Shown piece after piece: positions 9,015-18,403 of a DNA stretch of 64,000 nt (the first letter of the stretch is position 1; each line of letters begins with the position of its first letter). The notes under the pieces were generated by a model that was not told where the DNA came from, made no database searches, and worked only from the letters and a program-made list of their open reading frames with translations. A program made the translations under genes and the position numbers. The DNA comes from Pseudomonas alkylphenolica (lineage in GTDB: Bacteria > Pseudomonadota > Gammaproteobacteria > Pseudomonadales > Pseudomonadaceae), in NCBI RefSeq assembly GCF_004025535.1, contig NZ_QJRG01000033.1, positions 186,001 through 250,000 of the forward strand. Reading direction: 5' to 3'.

Positions 9015-9115
9015 GGGCAACCCATTTATACAAAATTAACAGGGGCAGGATATTAGCACAGGCAAGGTGAACGCTTGATTATCGCCTTGCCTACAAGCTG
9101 TTGCAGGATTGCTGC

Positions 9116-9136
9116 CGGAGCCCAGGGCGGGCTCCG
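9116..9136 (-). terminator. Hairpin downstream of msbA
   Basis: CGGAGCCC and GGGCTCCG form a perfect 8-bp stem with a 5-base loop just after the msbA stop. A second inverted repeat (AGGCAAGG at 9060-9067, CCTTGCCT at 9085-9092) follows toward hldE. Neither has a clear T tract on the minus strand, so attenuation or RNA stability is as likely as full termination. Confidence 0.4.
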
Positions 9137-9144
9137 ACGACAGG

Positions 9145-10959
9145 TCAGGTAATGTCAGCCTTGGCCGGCTCATCCAGGCCCATGGCGTGGAGCCTGGCGT
9201 AGTAACCATTGGCAGCCAGCAGTTCGGCATGGGTCCCACGCTCGACCAGCTTGCCCTGATCCATTACCAGGATCATGTCGGCCTTCTCGATGGTCGACAG
9301 TCGATGGGCGATGACCAGCGTGGTACGCCCCTTCATCACATGATCGAGTGCTGCCTGGATATGCCGCTCGGACTCGGTATCCAGTGCCGAGGTGGCCTCA
9401 TCGAGGATCAACAGCGGTGCGTTCTTGAGCAAGGCGCGGGCAATCGCCAGGCGCTGGCGCTGACCACCCGAGAGCAGGACGCCATTCTCCCCGACCTGGG
9501 TATCGAAGCCTTTCGGCAATTGCTCGACAAACTCCTTGGCAAAGGCGTCTGCCGCCGCCGCCTCGATATCGGCACGTGGCGCGCCGGCCAGATCGCCATA
9601 GGCAATGTTGTTGGCCACGGTATCGTTGAACAGGGTGACATGCTGGGTCACCTGGGCCACATGGCGACGCAGGTTGCGCAGGCGATAATTCTCGATTTCC
9701 ACACCGTCGAGGAAAATCTGGCCCTGATCGTGGTGGTAAAAGCGCGGAATCAGCGCGGCCAGTGTCGACTTGCCACTGCCCGAACGCCCCACCAGTGCAA
9801 TCATCTGCCCAGGCTCGGCGGTGAAGGAAATGTCGGACAAGACCTGGCGTTCAGTACCGGGGTAGGTGAAATTCAGGTTGCGGACTTCCAGGCGTCCCTC
9901 GACACGCTCCAGCTCCACCGTGCCGTTATCGACCTCAGGCATTTCGTCCAGCTGTTCGAAAATGCTTTCGGCGCCCGCCAAACCTTTCTGGATGGTCGAG
10001 CTGACTTCCGACAGCTGACGGATTGGCTTGGGCAACAAGCCGGCAGCGGTGATGTACGCCACCAGATCGCCCGCGGTGGCGTCACCACGCAGGAACAAAA
10101 CCAGAAACATCAATGCCGCCATGGCGGTGTAAATCACCAGTTGCAACATCGGGGTATAGATAGCCCCGGTCTTGGTCATGTGCAGTTGCTTGTCCGTGTT
10201 GCTCTGGCTGGCATCGGCAAACCGCTGTTGCTCGTAGTGCTCGCCGCCAAAGCTGCGCACCACGCGATAGCCCTGGATGGTTTCAGAAGCGACATGGGTT
10301 ACATCGCCCATGGCCACCTGAATTTTCTTGCTCTGCTTGCGAAACTTTTTGCTGGCCGTGCCGACCATGACTGCAATGACAGGCAGAATCGCCAGCATTA
10401 CCAAGGTCAGTTTCCAGTTCATCCACAGCAGGTAGGCAAAAAGGAACACCACGGTCAGACCTTCACGAATCACCACCTTGATGGCATCCGTGGCGGCGCC
10501 GGTAACCATGGTCACGTTGAAGGTGATGCGCGAAATCAGGTGGCCGGAGTTATGGTTGTCGAAGTAGCGGTTGGGCAGCACCAGCAACTTGTTGAACAAC
10601 TCGACCCTCAGGTCATGAACCAGTCCCAGCGACACCTTGGCCAGGAAGTAGTTACCCAAAAATGACCCCAACCCTTGCCAGGCCGCGATCAGCACGATGA
10701 GCAACGGTACGGCCTGCAGCAGTTGCAGGTCCTTCAGGTAGGGGACATTGGGGAACAATACCGCCTGGGGGTTGCTCAGACCGTCGACGAAATACTTGAG
10801 GATCCCCGCCAGCATCGGCTGGGTTGAGGCAAAGATCACGAAACCGACAATGCTCAGCAAGAAAATGCCAATGTACGGTTTCACATAGCTCAGCAGCCGG
10901 AAGTAGATTTTCAGGCTGGAGCTGCTCTGCTGCTCCGCCTTTAGCGGTGTTTCGGCCAT
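9145..10959 (-). CDS. msbA: Lipid A export ATP-binding/permease protein MsbA
   Basis: A 604-residue half-type ABC exporter that flips core-lipid A across the inner membrane. The N-terminal ABC membrane domain has six helices (about 30-330). The nucleotide-binding domain has Walker A GRSGSGKST, signature LSGGQRQRLAIARAL, Walker B LLILDEATSALD and the H-loop IAHRLST. It sits between hldE and the O-antigen ligase, 15 bases after the latter, so the two are probably co-transcribed. Length is normal. Confidence 0.96.
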   Translation of the reverse strand: MAETPLKAEQQSSSSLKIYFRLLSYVKPYIGIFLLSIVGFVIFASTQPMLAGILKYFVDGLSNPQAVLFPNVPYLKDLQLLQAVPLLIVLIAAWQGLGSFLGNYFLAKVSLGLVHDLRVELFNKLLVLPNRYFDNHNSGHLISRITFNVTMVTGAATDAIKVVIREGLTVVFLFAYLLWMNWKLTLVMLAILPVIAVMVGTASKKFRKQSKKIQVAMGDVTHVASETIQGYRVVRSFGGEHYEQQRFADASQSNTDKQLHMTKTGAIYTPMLQLVIYTAMAALMFLVLFLRGDATAGDLVAYITAAGLLPKPIRQLSEVSSTIQKGLAGAESIFEQLDEMPEVDNGTVELERVEGRLEVRNLNFTYPGTERQVLSDISFTAEPGQMIALVGRSGSGKSTLAALIPRFYHHDQGQIFLDGVEIENYRLRNLRRHVAQVTQHVTLFNDTVANNIAYGDLAGAPRADIEAAAADAFAKEFVEQLPKGFDTQVGENGVLLSGGQRQRLAIARALLKNAPLLILDEATSALDTESERHIQAALDHVMKGRTTLVIAHRLSTIEKADMILVMDQGKLVERGTHAELLAANGYYARLHAMGLDEPAKADIT

Positions 10960-10974
10960 CGTCGAGCTCGCTGT

Positions 10975-12150
10975 TCAGATAGAACCGGAAATTTTATCAC
11001 AGCCCGGGCGGCGAGCATGCATCCAGACCAGCGTCAGCGCCAGCCCAACCGGCAACCAGCTGATGAACCACTCGGCCCGCGGAGTAGCGGTCAGACTCGC
11101 CGCATCGAATTGCATGGCCAGGGTGGCGAACAACCATAGCCCCATCAACCCCTTGCCGTAGTGTGTAGCGCGCGCGCGCCAGATCTCGCGCAACGCACAT
11201 AGCCAGACGCCAATCCACAGTAGCATCCCGGGAATACCCAGTTCGAGTGCAATATGGGTGAACATGTTGTGGGTGTGCTCAAACACCTGCCCCACCGCCG
11301 TGACCCGGTAAAAGCTGCCAATCCCGAGCCCCGTCCACGGATGCTCGGCAATCATCTGCAGGCTGGCCTGAAAAATTTCCGGCCGGTACGAGGTGCCACG
11401 AAGCATGATCAACGAGTGCACCATCCAGAAGGCCAATGCGGCCATTGCGATGGCTGCCGCTGCGAACCAGCAGCTTCGGCGGTCACGGCACCATAGCGGC
11501 ATGGCCACGATGGATATCAGCAAGCCCAGCGCCGCCCCCCGGCTCTGGCACAGCACGATAAACGCGCCGAGGCACAGCAACGATACAGCCCAAACCGCTT
11601 GAAACCAGCGCTGTTGCGGTTGCCAATGGAGCATCCAGACAATGGCCGCAGCGATGACATACGCGCCGAGGATAGGGTGCGAAATCTGGCCGATGCCGTA
11701 CAGGCGAGTAGTCCATGAATTTCCTTGCACGCCATAGAACTGGACAATAGAGAGCAACGCCGCAGCACCCAAGCCGACTGCCCCCCACTGGAGCAGTTGA
11801 ATCAGGCGAGAGAAACCGATACTGGCAAGGATCGGAAAAAACAGCAGAAAGGTCGCAATGTACAAGACTCGCTTGAGTTCGCGACCCAAATCGTCCGCAC
11901 CGGTCCACGACAGACTCATTACCGACCAGGCAAGCAGCAACAGAATGGCAACGCTCAAGGCTCGCTGGGTATTCCAGATGTCTGCAACTACAGTGCGCGC
12001 AGACCACGCCAGGATCAATGTCGGCACCCAGAGAAAGAGCACCAGACCTTGCTGATACAACTTGTTACTCGGCGCCAGGGCAATCGCCACCAGAAACCAT
12101 ACAAAACCAATCGCTAGCCAGGTCTGCGCCCAGCGTTTCGCGTACATCAT
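10975..12150 (-). CDS. waaL: O-antigen ligase / Wzy_C family membrane protein
   Basis: A 391-residue polytopic membrane protein with about ten to twelve helices. A large periplasmic loop carries SRGAALGL (conserved Arg) and the EHTHNMFTHIALELG segment with the conserved His of WaaL ligases. It would attach undecaprenyl-linked O-polysaccharide to the completed lipid A core in the periplasm. Its position beside msbA, and the wapR/ssg genes upstream, match the P. aeruginosa core cluster. The start is one of two adjacent ATGs; a TTG four codons upstream is also open. An O-antigen polymerase is the alternative, but the context favours ligase. Confidence 0.85.
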   Translation of the reverse strand: MMYAKRWAQTWLAIGFVWFLVAIALAPSNKLYQQGLVLFLWVPTLILAWSARTVVADIWNTQRALSVAILLLLAWSVMSLSWTGADDLGRELKRVLYIATFLLFFPILASIGFSRLIQLLQWGAVGLGAAALLSIVQFYGVQGNSWTTRLYGIGQISHPILGAYVIAAAIVWMLHWQPQQRWFQAVWAVSLLCLGAFIVLCQSRGAALGLLISIVAMPLWCRDRRSCWFAAAAIAMAALAFWMVHSLIMLRGTSYRPEIFQASLQMIAEHPWTGLGIGSFYRVTAVGQVFEHTHNMFTHIALELGIPGMLLWIGVWLCALREIWRARATHYGKGLMGLWLFATLAMQFDAASLTATPRAEWFISWLPVGLALTLVWMHARRPGCDKISGSI

Positions 12151-12249
12151 CTGTGTCCCCAACGATTAACCAACACCAGTATGGTGCATCCTTGAACTTT
12201 TCGGCATCATGGCCGGTCCTTTCGCTGTCAGTTGACAAGGCCCTAACCC

Positions 12250-12852
12250 ATGCAATGCTCCCGGCTACCCCAGGTCGACTTCAACCAGCTGACGCTTGAT
12301 GCCCAGGTCCTTGAGGCCGACAGCTTCGGCGCCAAAGTGTACCGGCTAAAGGACGGCAATATCCTTAAGTTATTCCGGCGCAAGCGGTTGATTTCATCTG
12401 CGCTGCTGCGACCATACTCCCAACGCTTCATCGATAACGCACTGCAGCTAGAGAAAAAGGGAATTCCTACACTAAAAGTGCTAAAGCACTACAAGCTAGA
12501 CGCGCCCGGAATGACCGCAGTGCTGTATAAGCCCCTCCCCGGCGATACGCTCAGTTACCTTTCTCGACAGCCAGGTTTCCACTGGGACCAGCGCCTGCCG
12601 CAACTGGTGGCCCTGGTGCGTACGCTGCACAAGACCGGCGTCTACTTTCGCTCGCTGCACCTGGGCAACATCGTTGTCACACCCGAGCAGACGATGGGAC
12701 TGATTGATGTGGCCGACATGCGCTTCATGCGCGCGCCGCTGTCCAAGCGCATGGTCCGACGTAACGTGCAACACTTTGCCCGCTACATCGCCCGCGAGAA
12801 GCTTGAAGCGCAGTTCCCGCTCGCCGAACTGGAACAGGCTTTACTGGGCTGA
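12250..12852 (+). CDS. Small kinase-like protein of the LPS core cluster ('toluene tolerance' family)
   Basis: A 200-residue protein with a reduced protein-kinase-like fold. SLHLGNIVV (about 136-144) stands where the catalytic loop HxDxxxxN normally lies, but Asp is replaced. GLIDVADM (about 151-158) resembles the DFG metal-binding segment. Such proteins sit in Pseudomonas LPS loci beside core heptose kinases and have been named putative toluene tolerance proteins. It is the only plus-strand gene in the cluster, divergent from waaL and converging on the next glycosyltransferase with a 5-base gap. Its first half uses AT-rich codons unlike its neighbours. Phosphorylation of a core sugar is a guess; it may be inactive. 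Confidence 0.75.
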   Translation: MQCSRLPQVDFNQLTLDAQVLEADSFGAKVYRLKDGNILKLFRRKRLISSALLRPYSQRFIDNALQLEKKGIPTLKVLKHYKLDAPGMTAVLYKPLPGDTLSYLSRQPGFHWDQRLPQLVALVRTLHKTGVYFRSLHLGNIVVTPEQTMGLIDVADMRFMRAPLSKRMVRRNVQHFARYIAREKLEAQFPLAELEQALLG

Positions 12853-12857
12853 ATGCC

Positions 12858-13979
12858 TCAAGGCCGACGCAGCAGCTCGATTGAGGTCTGGTTGAGACGC
12901 TGCCAGGCCTGCTCGGGCGCCAAGGCCCGATACTGGGCTTGAGCCACTTGGCAACCGTCCCCCGTAACCCGGTCGACGATTGCCTGCGCCCAGGCCGCAA
13001 CCTCGCCAACCGGGGCATAACAGCCGGCATCACCCAGCTGCTCACGGAACACCGCCAGGTCGCTGCACAGGACAGGCACATCTGCCAGGACTGCCTCCTG
13101 CACCACCAGCCCCAGGCCTTCGGCCCTGGAAGGGATCACCACCCAGTCGAACGCCCGATAAAGCTGGTGCAGGTCTTCAGCATGCCCCAACAGGGACACG
13201 ACCGCCTCCAGGCCCAGAGCCTTGATACGCGACTCAAGCTGCGCACGCTGCCGGCCTTCCCCGAGAATCACCAGGCGCAGGGCAGGTTGTTGCTTGCGCG
13301 CCGAGGCAAAGGCGTCGAGCAAATAATCGAAACCCTTGCTCTCAACCAGGCGCCCCACTGCCCCCAAAATCGGCCCGCCGTCCTGAGGCAGTCCCAGACG
13401 ATGGCGCGCCTGCTCGCAAGTCAGCAGTTGCTGGCGAAACACCTCGGGTTCAAGCGCTGAACGCAGCACCGTTACCGGCATATTCAGGTCACGCCCAACG
13501 GCTTCAGCCAGGGCGCAGGAGACCGCCACCAAGGTCAGCTGAGCAGGTTTAAAGCTGCGCAACAGGGCGATTTCGGCTGAGTTGAGACGGGTGGCGCCAT
13601 GGAACAGGATGACCGCGCGCACATCAGGCAAGCGTCGCAGCAGCGGCAGCACAAATTTGGAAACGCCAATGCCATCCAGTAACAGCACCTGGCTGTTGGC
13701 CTGCTCCAGCGCCTGGCGAAAACGGCGCTGAACCCAAGGGCGCACCAGTTTCCACACACCACGCCCCTTCAGCAGGCGCGTCGACAGCTGCCATTCACGC
13801 GTCGTCCCGATACTGCCGCACGGCCCTTGCCCCTGCAGCAGCCAGTTACTGATCACAGCACCCGGCTCGGCTCTTGCGAGAACCTGCTGATGCACCCTGT
13901 GCACCGAAACGTAGGGCGCGCCGCCCGACCACATGATATTGACGATGTTTACTGGCGCGCGGCCATCGGCCAGGCTCAT
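12858..13979 (-). CDS. wapR: Glycosyltransferase family 4, WapR-like LPS core glycosyltransferase
   Basis: A 373-residue GT-B enzyme. The C-terminal donor domain has GRLVESKGFDYLLDAF and an EX7E motif (EGLGLVVQE), typical of retaining GT4 enzymes. By position beside waaL and ssg it corresponds to P. aeruginosa WapR, the rhamnosyltransferase that readies the core for O-antigen. The sugar in this organism is not proven. The start is the ATG that overlaps the upstream stop (ATGA), which argues for translational coupling to ssg; a longer version starting at about 14009 is less likely. Confidence 0.8.
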   Translation of the reverse strand: MSLADGRAPVNIVNIMWSGGAPYVSVHRVHQQVLARAEPGAVISNWLLQGQGPCGSIGTTREWQLSTRLLKGRGVWKLVRPWVQRRFRQALEQANSQVLLLDGIGVSKFVLPLLRRLPDVRAVILFHGATRLNSAEIALLRSFKPAQLTLVAVSCALAEAVGRDLNMPVTVLRSALEPEVFRQQLLTCEQARHRLGLPQDGGPILGAVGRLVESKGFDYLLDAFASARKQQPALRLVILGEGRQRAQLESRIKALGLEAVVSLLGHAEDLHQLYRAFDWVVIPSRAEGLGLVVQEAVLADVPVLCSDLAVFREQLGDAGCYAPVGEVAAWAQAIVDRVTGDGCQVAQAQYRALAPEQAWQRLNQTSIELLRRP

Positions 13980-14932
13980 AGCCCCACTCTCAAACGCAAA
14001 CGCTGCCACGTGGTCAGTGCAGGACGGGGGCGCAGGGCGGGCTGCATTTTTTCAACGATGCTGCGGCCCACTTGAGCGAAGCTGAACTGTGAAACCGCAA
14101 GGTCGCGTCCGTTGTTGCCAATACGCTCGACCAGTTCAGGATCGGCGCGCAGCACCTGAAGCTTGGCCTGCAACTGGGCGATGCTGTTGTACAGCACCAC
14201 GTTATGCATATCCTCAAGACCCAAGGCACGGTTTTCCGCTTCCCCCTGGTCATAGGCCAGCAGCACACAGCCACAGGCCATGGCCTCGAAATTCTTGATC
14301 ATGTACTCGCCCATACCCACATCGGCACTGACAAAGAACCGGATGCGGTTGAGCGTGTCGCAGTATTCTTCCCCGGACTTGGTCCGGGTCACCAGCAGGT
14401 TTTCGACCTGCGCCAGTTCATCGAGCAATGCCTTGCGACCGCTGTAGGCCACGCTATTGGTGCTGCCGACAAAGGCCAGTTCGATGTCCCGTGCGCGCCC
14501 CTGGTCGGCCAGCAGGTGCTGGTCGTAGCCCTTGGGCACGAACTCGGCGTCGAAACCTTCCTGGCGCAAACGCTCGCTGACCATGTACCCGGAGCTGATC
14601 ACCCGCGCCCACGGCAACTGGCGATAATGCGCACTGAACTTGCCGGTGTACTTGCACGGGATGTAATTCTGATAGGCATCGTGCTCAAGGATCACCAGGT
14701 TGGGCACCGTACGGATGAATCCGACCTGACGAATCTCTTGCTTGAAGCGCAGGAAGAACACAATCCGGTCATATTTTTCAACGTCGACTTCACGACGGAA
14801 ATAGCTGCGCAGGTTGCGCTGATCGGCGCTGCTGAGCCAGCGCAAATCGCACTCGCAATGGGCCGCAACACCGTCGTAGAGCCGATCCAGAATTGCCCGT
14901 TGTTCTTTCTGCACCAGAAATAGAACTTTCAT
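13976..14932 (-). CDS. ssg: Cell-surface polysaccharide glycosyltransferase Ssg-like
   Basis: A 318-residue cytoplasmic glycosyltransferase of the group-1 (GT-B) type. The C-terminal part GMGEYMIKNFEAMACGCVLLAYDQGE is the acceptor/donor hinge seen in this family. Homologues called Ssg act in LPS core/O-antigen and exopolysaccharide formation and affect biofilm and surface spreading in Pseudomonas. It follows dnpA by 47 bases and is coupled to the wapR-like gene through ATGA. The exact sugar and linkage are unknown. Confidence 0.8.
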   Translation of the reverse strand: MKVLFLVQKEQRAILDRLYDGVAAHCECDLRWLSSADQRNLRSYFRREVDVEKYDRIVFFLRFKQEIRQVGFIRTVPNLVILEHDAYQNYIPCKYTGKFSAHYRQLPWARVISSGYMVSERLRQEGFDAEFVPKGYDQHLLADQGRARDIELAFVGSTNSVAYSGRKALLDELAQVENLLVTRTKSGEEYCDTLNRIRFFVSADVGMGEYMIKNFEAMACGCVLLAYDQGEAENRALGLEDMHNVVLYNSIAQLQAKLQVLRADPELVERIGNNGRDLAVSQFSFAQVGRSIVEKMQPALRPRPALTTWQRLRLRVGL

Positions 14933-14979
14933 TGTTTTCCTTGCAGGGCTTATTGCCCGCTAACAGTCATACGCCCGGA

Positions 14980-16380
14980 TCAGAGATCACGGCGCCAGAA
15001 CAATTCATGTCGGCGCACAGCCTTGCGGAAAAATTCGTTTTCACCGTACACAGACGCGCGTCGACCGGCCAGCCAGCGCTGCAACAGGCGACGAACGCGG
15101 CGCTTGAACGGCGGCCGCGGCTGCAGGTCATGCATCATGCCCAGGGCCATGGCCTTGTCTCGCTGGGTCGACAGGTCGAGTGTCAGGCTGTACGGCGCCC
15201 ACCCTGGCACGGCTTCCATCTGCGGCGGCAAGGCGACACCCGCACCGCTGTCGCCCATGGGCCAGCGATCGTTGTCATGCAGGTGATTGGCGTATCCCAA
15301 CAGGGTTTCCGGCTGCCACGCCAGCCCCTGCAGCGCTTCAAGCACTGCAGCCTGGGCACAGATGTGGTCGGGGTGCGGGTCAAGCGTTGGATGCGGCATC
15401 ACCAGCACCTGCGGTCGCGCAGTGAGCAACAACTCACGCAGGTCGGCCAGTAGGTTGTTCCAGGTCGGCGCCCCATTCAGGTCGCCCGGTAGCGCCATGG
15501 TATTGAACTGCCGGAACAGGCGGGTATCGTCCAGCTGCGCCTCTCGCGAGGCGATCGGCTGATCTGCCGCCGCCTGCATGGCTGGCAACTGCAGGCAAAA
15601 ATAACCCAACTGTACGCAACGTGATTCAGGAACGCCGGCCCAACGCGGCACGGCAATACTGTCCCAAGCACGCAGGCGCCCCTTCAGACGAGCAGCTTCG
15701 GCTTTTTCCAGACCCATTTGCTGATAGTGCTCAGCCTCGATTTCACCTGCCGTCAGGGTCACTATCCAGGCTTCCTGAGCCTGGCTGTACAGCCCGAACG
15801 CGGCAAGCTCGGCGTCGTCGGCGTGGGGCGCAATGACCATTACCCGCTTTTGACGCAAGTCGCTTCCCGACACCACCCATAGCTGACCCTCGGCAGGCAG
15901 GCGGCAGTATTGTCCTCGCAAGCGCAACTGCCCTGCTGCCAACGACGTAGCCAGTCCTGTAAGGTTCAGGTAACGAAGGCCAGCAACCCCCCGCTCGAAG
16001 ACCTGACAGTCGTCGCTGTTGAGGATGACGGCCGGATCAAGAAAACGCCCCAGCCAACGACTTTTCAGGCGTAGCTGCAGAACCAGCGTTTCATCGCCGT
16101 TGAGCTGCAAGGGCGACTGCACCTTCACGACACCATCAACCAGCTTGACCGGGTGCGCGGCGCACACTGGCGGCTGCTCATACTGGTAGTCTTCGCCAGG
16201 CGAATAGAACAGGTGATCGGCGAACCAGGCCTCATGGGCCACCCACAGCAGCGGTAACAGCAGCAGTGGCAACCACCACTGGACAAAAATGCCCAGGGCC
16301 AGCAGCACGACCAGGCCGGTCAGCACTGCCAGCCGCTTGTTACGCCGATGCTGCCTGAGCAGCTGCTGCTTGCGGCTCAC
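14980..16380 (-). CDS. dnpA: PIG-L family de-N-acetylase, DnpA-like
   Basis: A 466-residue protein. One or two membrane segments near residues 16-50 are followed by a beta-rich region and a PIG-L/LmbE deacetylase domain. APHADDAE (variant of the zinc-binding AHPDDE) and PHPDH further on supply the metal ligands. It probably removes an N-acetyl group from a core sugar at the membrane; P. aeruginosa DnpA is linked to LPS and antibiotic tolerance. The GTG start overlaps the mig-14 stop (GTGA), so the two are coupled, and it is preferred to a TTG ten codons upstream. Confidence 0.85.
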   Translation of the reverse strand: MSRKQQLLRQHRRNKRLAVLTGLVVLLALGIFVQWWLPLLLLPLLWVAHEAWFADHLFYSPGEDYQYEQPPVCAAHPVKLVDGVVKVQSPLQLNGDETLVLQLRLKSRWLGRFLDPAVILNSDDCQVFERGVAGLRYLNLTGLATSLAAGQLRLRGQYCRLPAEGQLWVVSGSDLRQKRVMVIAPHADDAELAAFGLYSQAQEAWIVTLTAGEIEAEHYQQMGLEKAEAARLKGRLRAWDSIAVPRWAGVPESRCVQLGYFCLQLPAMQAAADQPIASREAQLDDTRLFRQFNTMALPGDLNGAPTWNNLLADLRELLLTARPQVLVMPHPTLDPHPDHICAQAAVLEALQGLAWQPETLLGYANHLHDNDRWPMGDSGAGVALPPQMEAVPGWAPYSLTLDLSTQRDKAMALGMMHDLQPRPPFKRRVRRLLQRWLAGRRASVYGENEFFRKAVRRHELFWRRDL

Positions 16381-17273
16381 ACCTGAAACACCGGTACAGG
16401 GTTGCACCAACGGTCCTTGTACTCGCGATCGGCGCGCCCGAAGGAAAATCGCAGCGACTTGTTGCGCGCCCGGGCATCTTCCCAGGCCGCCTGGGTATTG
16501 AGAAAGCTCAAAACGCTACCCGGACTGAACGCCTTGGTTTGCGGATCAACGCCGCCGTTGATGTATTCAACGCTGATCCATTCTGGCGCTTCCACCCGAT
16601 ACACCAGCTGAATGGCGATCGGTGCATCGTCGAGAAACAGCACCGAACCGATCAACAGCTCGCGCAGACGCTCAATCACTTCGGCCATGTGCGCGGCACC
16701 GGTCGCCGGGAATTCCCAGCGCCGCTGAAACAGGTCGCAGTACATGGCCGCCAGCTCGGCACTGGTGAAATCCGTGACCGGACGCACCTGGCCACCCGCC
16801 TCTTCAAGCAGGCGCAGCTCGCGGCGCTGGTTGTAGCGAAACTTTTTCGACAGGTCTTCAGGCGTACGCGCCATCGCCAGCGACTCGGTCTGCACCTTGA
16901 GGTTGGCAAACCGCCCCTGGTTGAGCTCGGACAAATAACGCCCGGCATGGCGCAACGGCGCCTGGGCATCTGCTGCCGCTGGCAGGATCAGCTCGGCATT
17001 GCCCAGGTCATACAAGCCTTTTTTGCCTTGACGCTTGAGTACGTCCTTGGACAAAGCCAGGTGACGCCCCCAGGTCGGAATGGCCGCCTTGAGTTCACCG
17101 TTTTGCTCCCAGCCCAGATAGCGCACCGGAATCTGCGCCAGGTCGGCAAGCTGTTCGATGACCAATGGATGGGTGGCGACACTACCACCAAAACGCTGCC
17201 AGGCCTGGGCGTAGGCTGTCGCATCGATCACCTGCCAGCCACGCTCGCGCCAGCCTTGAATATGATTGAGCAT
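16377..17273 (-). CDS. mig-14: Mig-14 family (GNAT/FemAB-like) protein
   Basis: A 298-residue protein of the Mig-14 family, known in Salmonella and P. aeruginosa for resistance to antimicrobial peptides. The C-terminal half reads as a GNAT/FemAB-like acyltransferase fold (SLRFSFGRADREYKDRW near the end). It is embedded in the LPS core operon. The start ATG shares one base with the stop of the wapH-like gene, and the stop overlaps dnpA. The probable role is modification of a surface glycolipid, which is inference from context. Confidence 0.82.
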   Translation of the reverse strand: MLNHIQGWRERGWQVIDATAYAQAWQRFGGSVATHPLVIEQLADLAQIPVRYLGWEQNGELKAAIPTWGRHLALSKDVLKRQGKKGLYDLGNAELILPAAADAQAPLRHAGRYLSELNQGRFANLKVQTESLAMARTPEDLSKKFRYNQRRELRLLEEAGGQVRPVTDFTSAELAAMYCDLFQRRWEFPATGAAHMAEVIERLRELLIGSVLFLDDAPIAIQLVYRVEAPEWISVEYINGGVDPQTKAFSPGSVLSFLNTQAAWEDARARNKSLRFSFGRADREYKDRWCNPVPVFQV

Positions 17274-18403
17274 CAAACCTCCGAAGCCAGCGCACGAACG
17301 CTCGGCAACTGCCAGAAGGTGTTGCGCACAGCACGGTCGGAAAAACGCTCCTGCAGACGCGCAAGCATGCGCTCGGCGCACTCCTGGCGCTGCCCTTCAT
17401 CGAGCACTGCCAGATGCTGCAACCCTTGCGCCAGGCGCTCGGCATCGGCCAGCGGAAACAGAATGCCGACACCTTCGACCACCTCGACGGCGCCGCCGCA
17501 GGCGGTGGCGAGCACGGGCACACCGGCGACCATGGCTTCCAGCAGTACCATGCCGAACGGCTCATGGTCTGAACTCAGCGCAAAGGCATCGAACGCCTTG
17601 AAGTAACGGCGTGCGTCGGGCACCTGACCGAGGAAGTCCACCTGCGCGGCGATCCCCAGTTCGGCGGCCAGGGCCTTCAACGATTGCTCCAGACGACCCC
17701 TGCCAAGAATGGCCAGGCGAGCGCCTTCCGGCAGGTTAGGCAGGGCCTGGGCGAAGCCCCGCAGCAGGGTCGCCTGATCCTTGTCCGGGTGCAGGCGACC
17801 GACATTGCCTGCAATCCAGGCCTGCGGGTCAAGCCCCAACGCCTGGCGCGCCTCGCGTGCCGGCACCAGCGCACGTTGCAGCGCTTCGATGTCGATTCGG
17901 TTATAGAGGGTCTGAATGCGCTCGGCCGGCCACTGGGGCAAGCATTTGCGCATGTCGTCACGCACGGCATCAGAGACGCCGAGCAAGCTCAAGCGCTGAC
18001 GGAACAGGTTGGCAAACAGCTGGCGGCTGCCACGCTTGTAGTCACCAAAGGCATGGTGCACGCCGATAACCGGCAAGCGACTGCCCAACAAGGCGATGTA
18101 AATCGGCTTGAAGCGGTGAGCAATACAGAAACTGAAATCGCGCGCGGCAACGATCCGCCGTAACGCACGGATCGCTCCCAGCTTGAGGCCACGGACAGCC
18201 CTGGAGCTGAACTCCAGGAATATCACTTCGTCAGAGGCGCAACCGGCCGCTACTTGCGGATCGGCAGCGCCGGTCAGGAACACCGTGGTGACCTTGTACT
18301 CGCTGCCGTCAAACAGGCTCGCATATTGCCGCGCACAATCCAGAAACGGACCGTCATAGCCGTGGCAAAACTGCAGGACGCGCTTTTCAGCCCTGGGCTT
18401 CAT
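17273..18403 (-). CDS. wapH: Glycosyltransferase family 4, WapH-like LPS core enzyme
   Basis: A 376-residue GT-B glycosyltransferase. The donor domain carries GRLHPDKDQATLLRGF and EX7E (EPFGMVLLE), then GGAVEVVEG. Position between mig-14 and the carbamoyltransferase matches P. aeruginosa WapH, a core glucosyltransferase. The ATG lies 17 bases inside the end of the upstream gene, so the genes are coupled. Sugar specificity is inferred only. Confidence 0.82.
   Translation of the reverse strand: MKPRAEKRVLQFCHGYDGPFLDCARQYASLFDGSEYKVTTVFLTGAADPQVAAGCASDEVIFLEFSSRAVRGLKLGAIRALRRIVAARDFSFCIAHRFKPIYIALLGSRLPVIGVHHAFGDYKRGSRQLFANLFRQRLSLLGVSDAVRDDMRKCLPQWPAERIQTLYNRIDIEALQRALVPAREARQALGLDPQAWIAGNVGRLHPDKDQATLLRGFAQALPNLPEGARLAILGRGRLEQSLKALAAELGIAAQVDFLGQVPDARRYFKAFDAFALSSDHEPFGMVLLEAMVAGVPVLATACGGAVEVVEGVGILFPLADAERLAQGLQHLAVLDEGQRQECAERMLARLQERFSDRAVRNTFWQLPSVRALASEV

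Noticed and set aside
9109..10665. 518-residue plus-strand open frame over msbA
   Set aside because: Antisense shadow; MsbA on the minus strand has every ABC motif and normal length.
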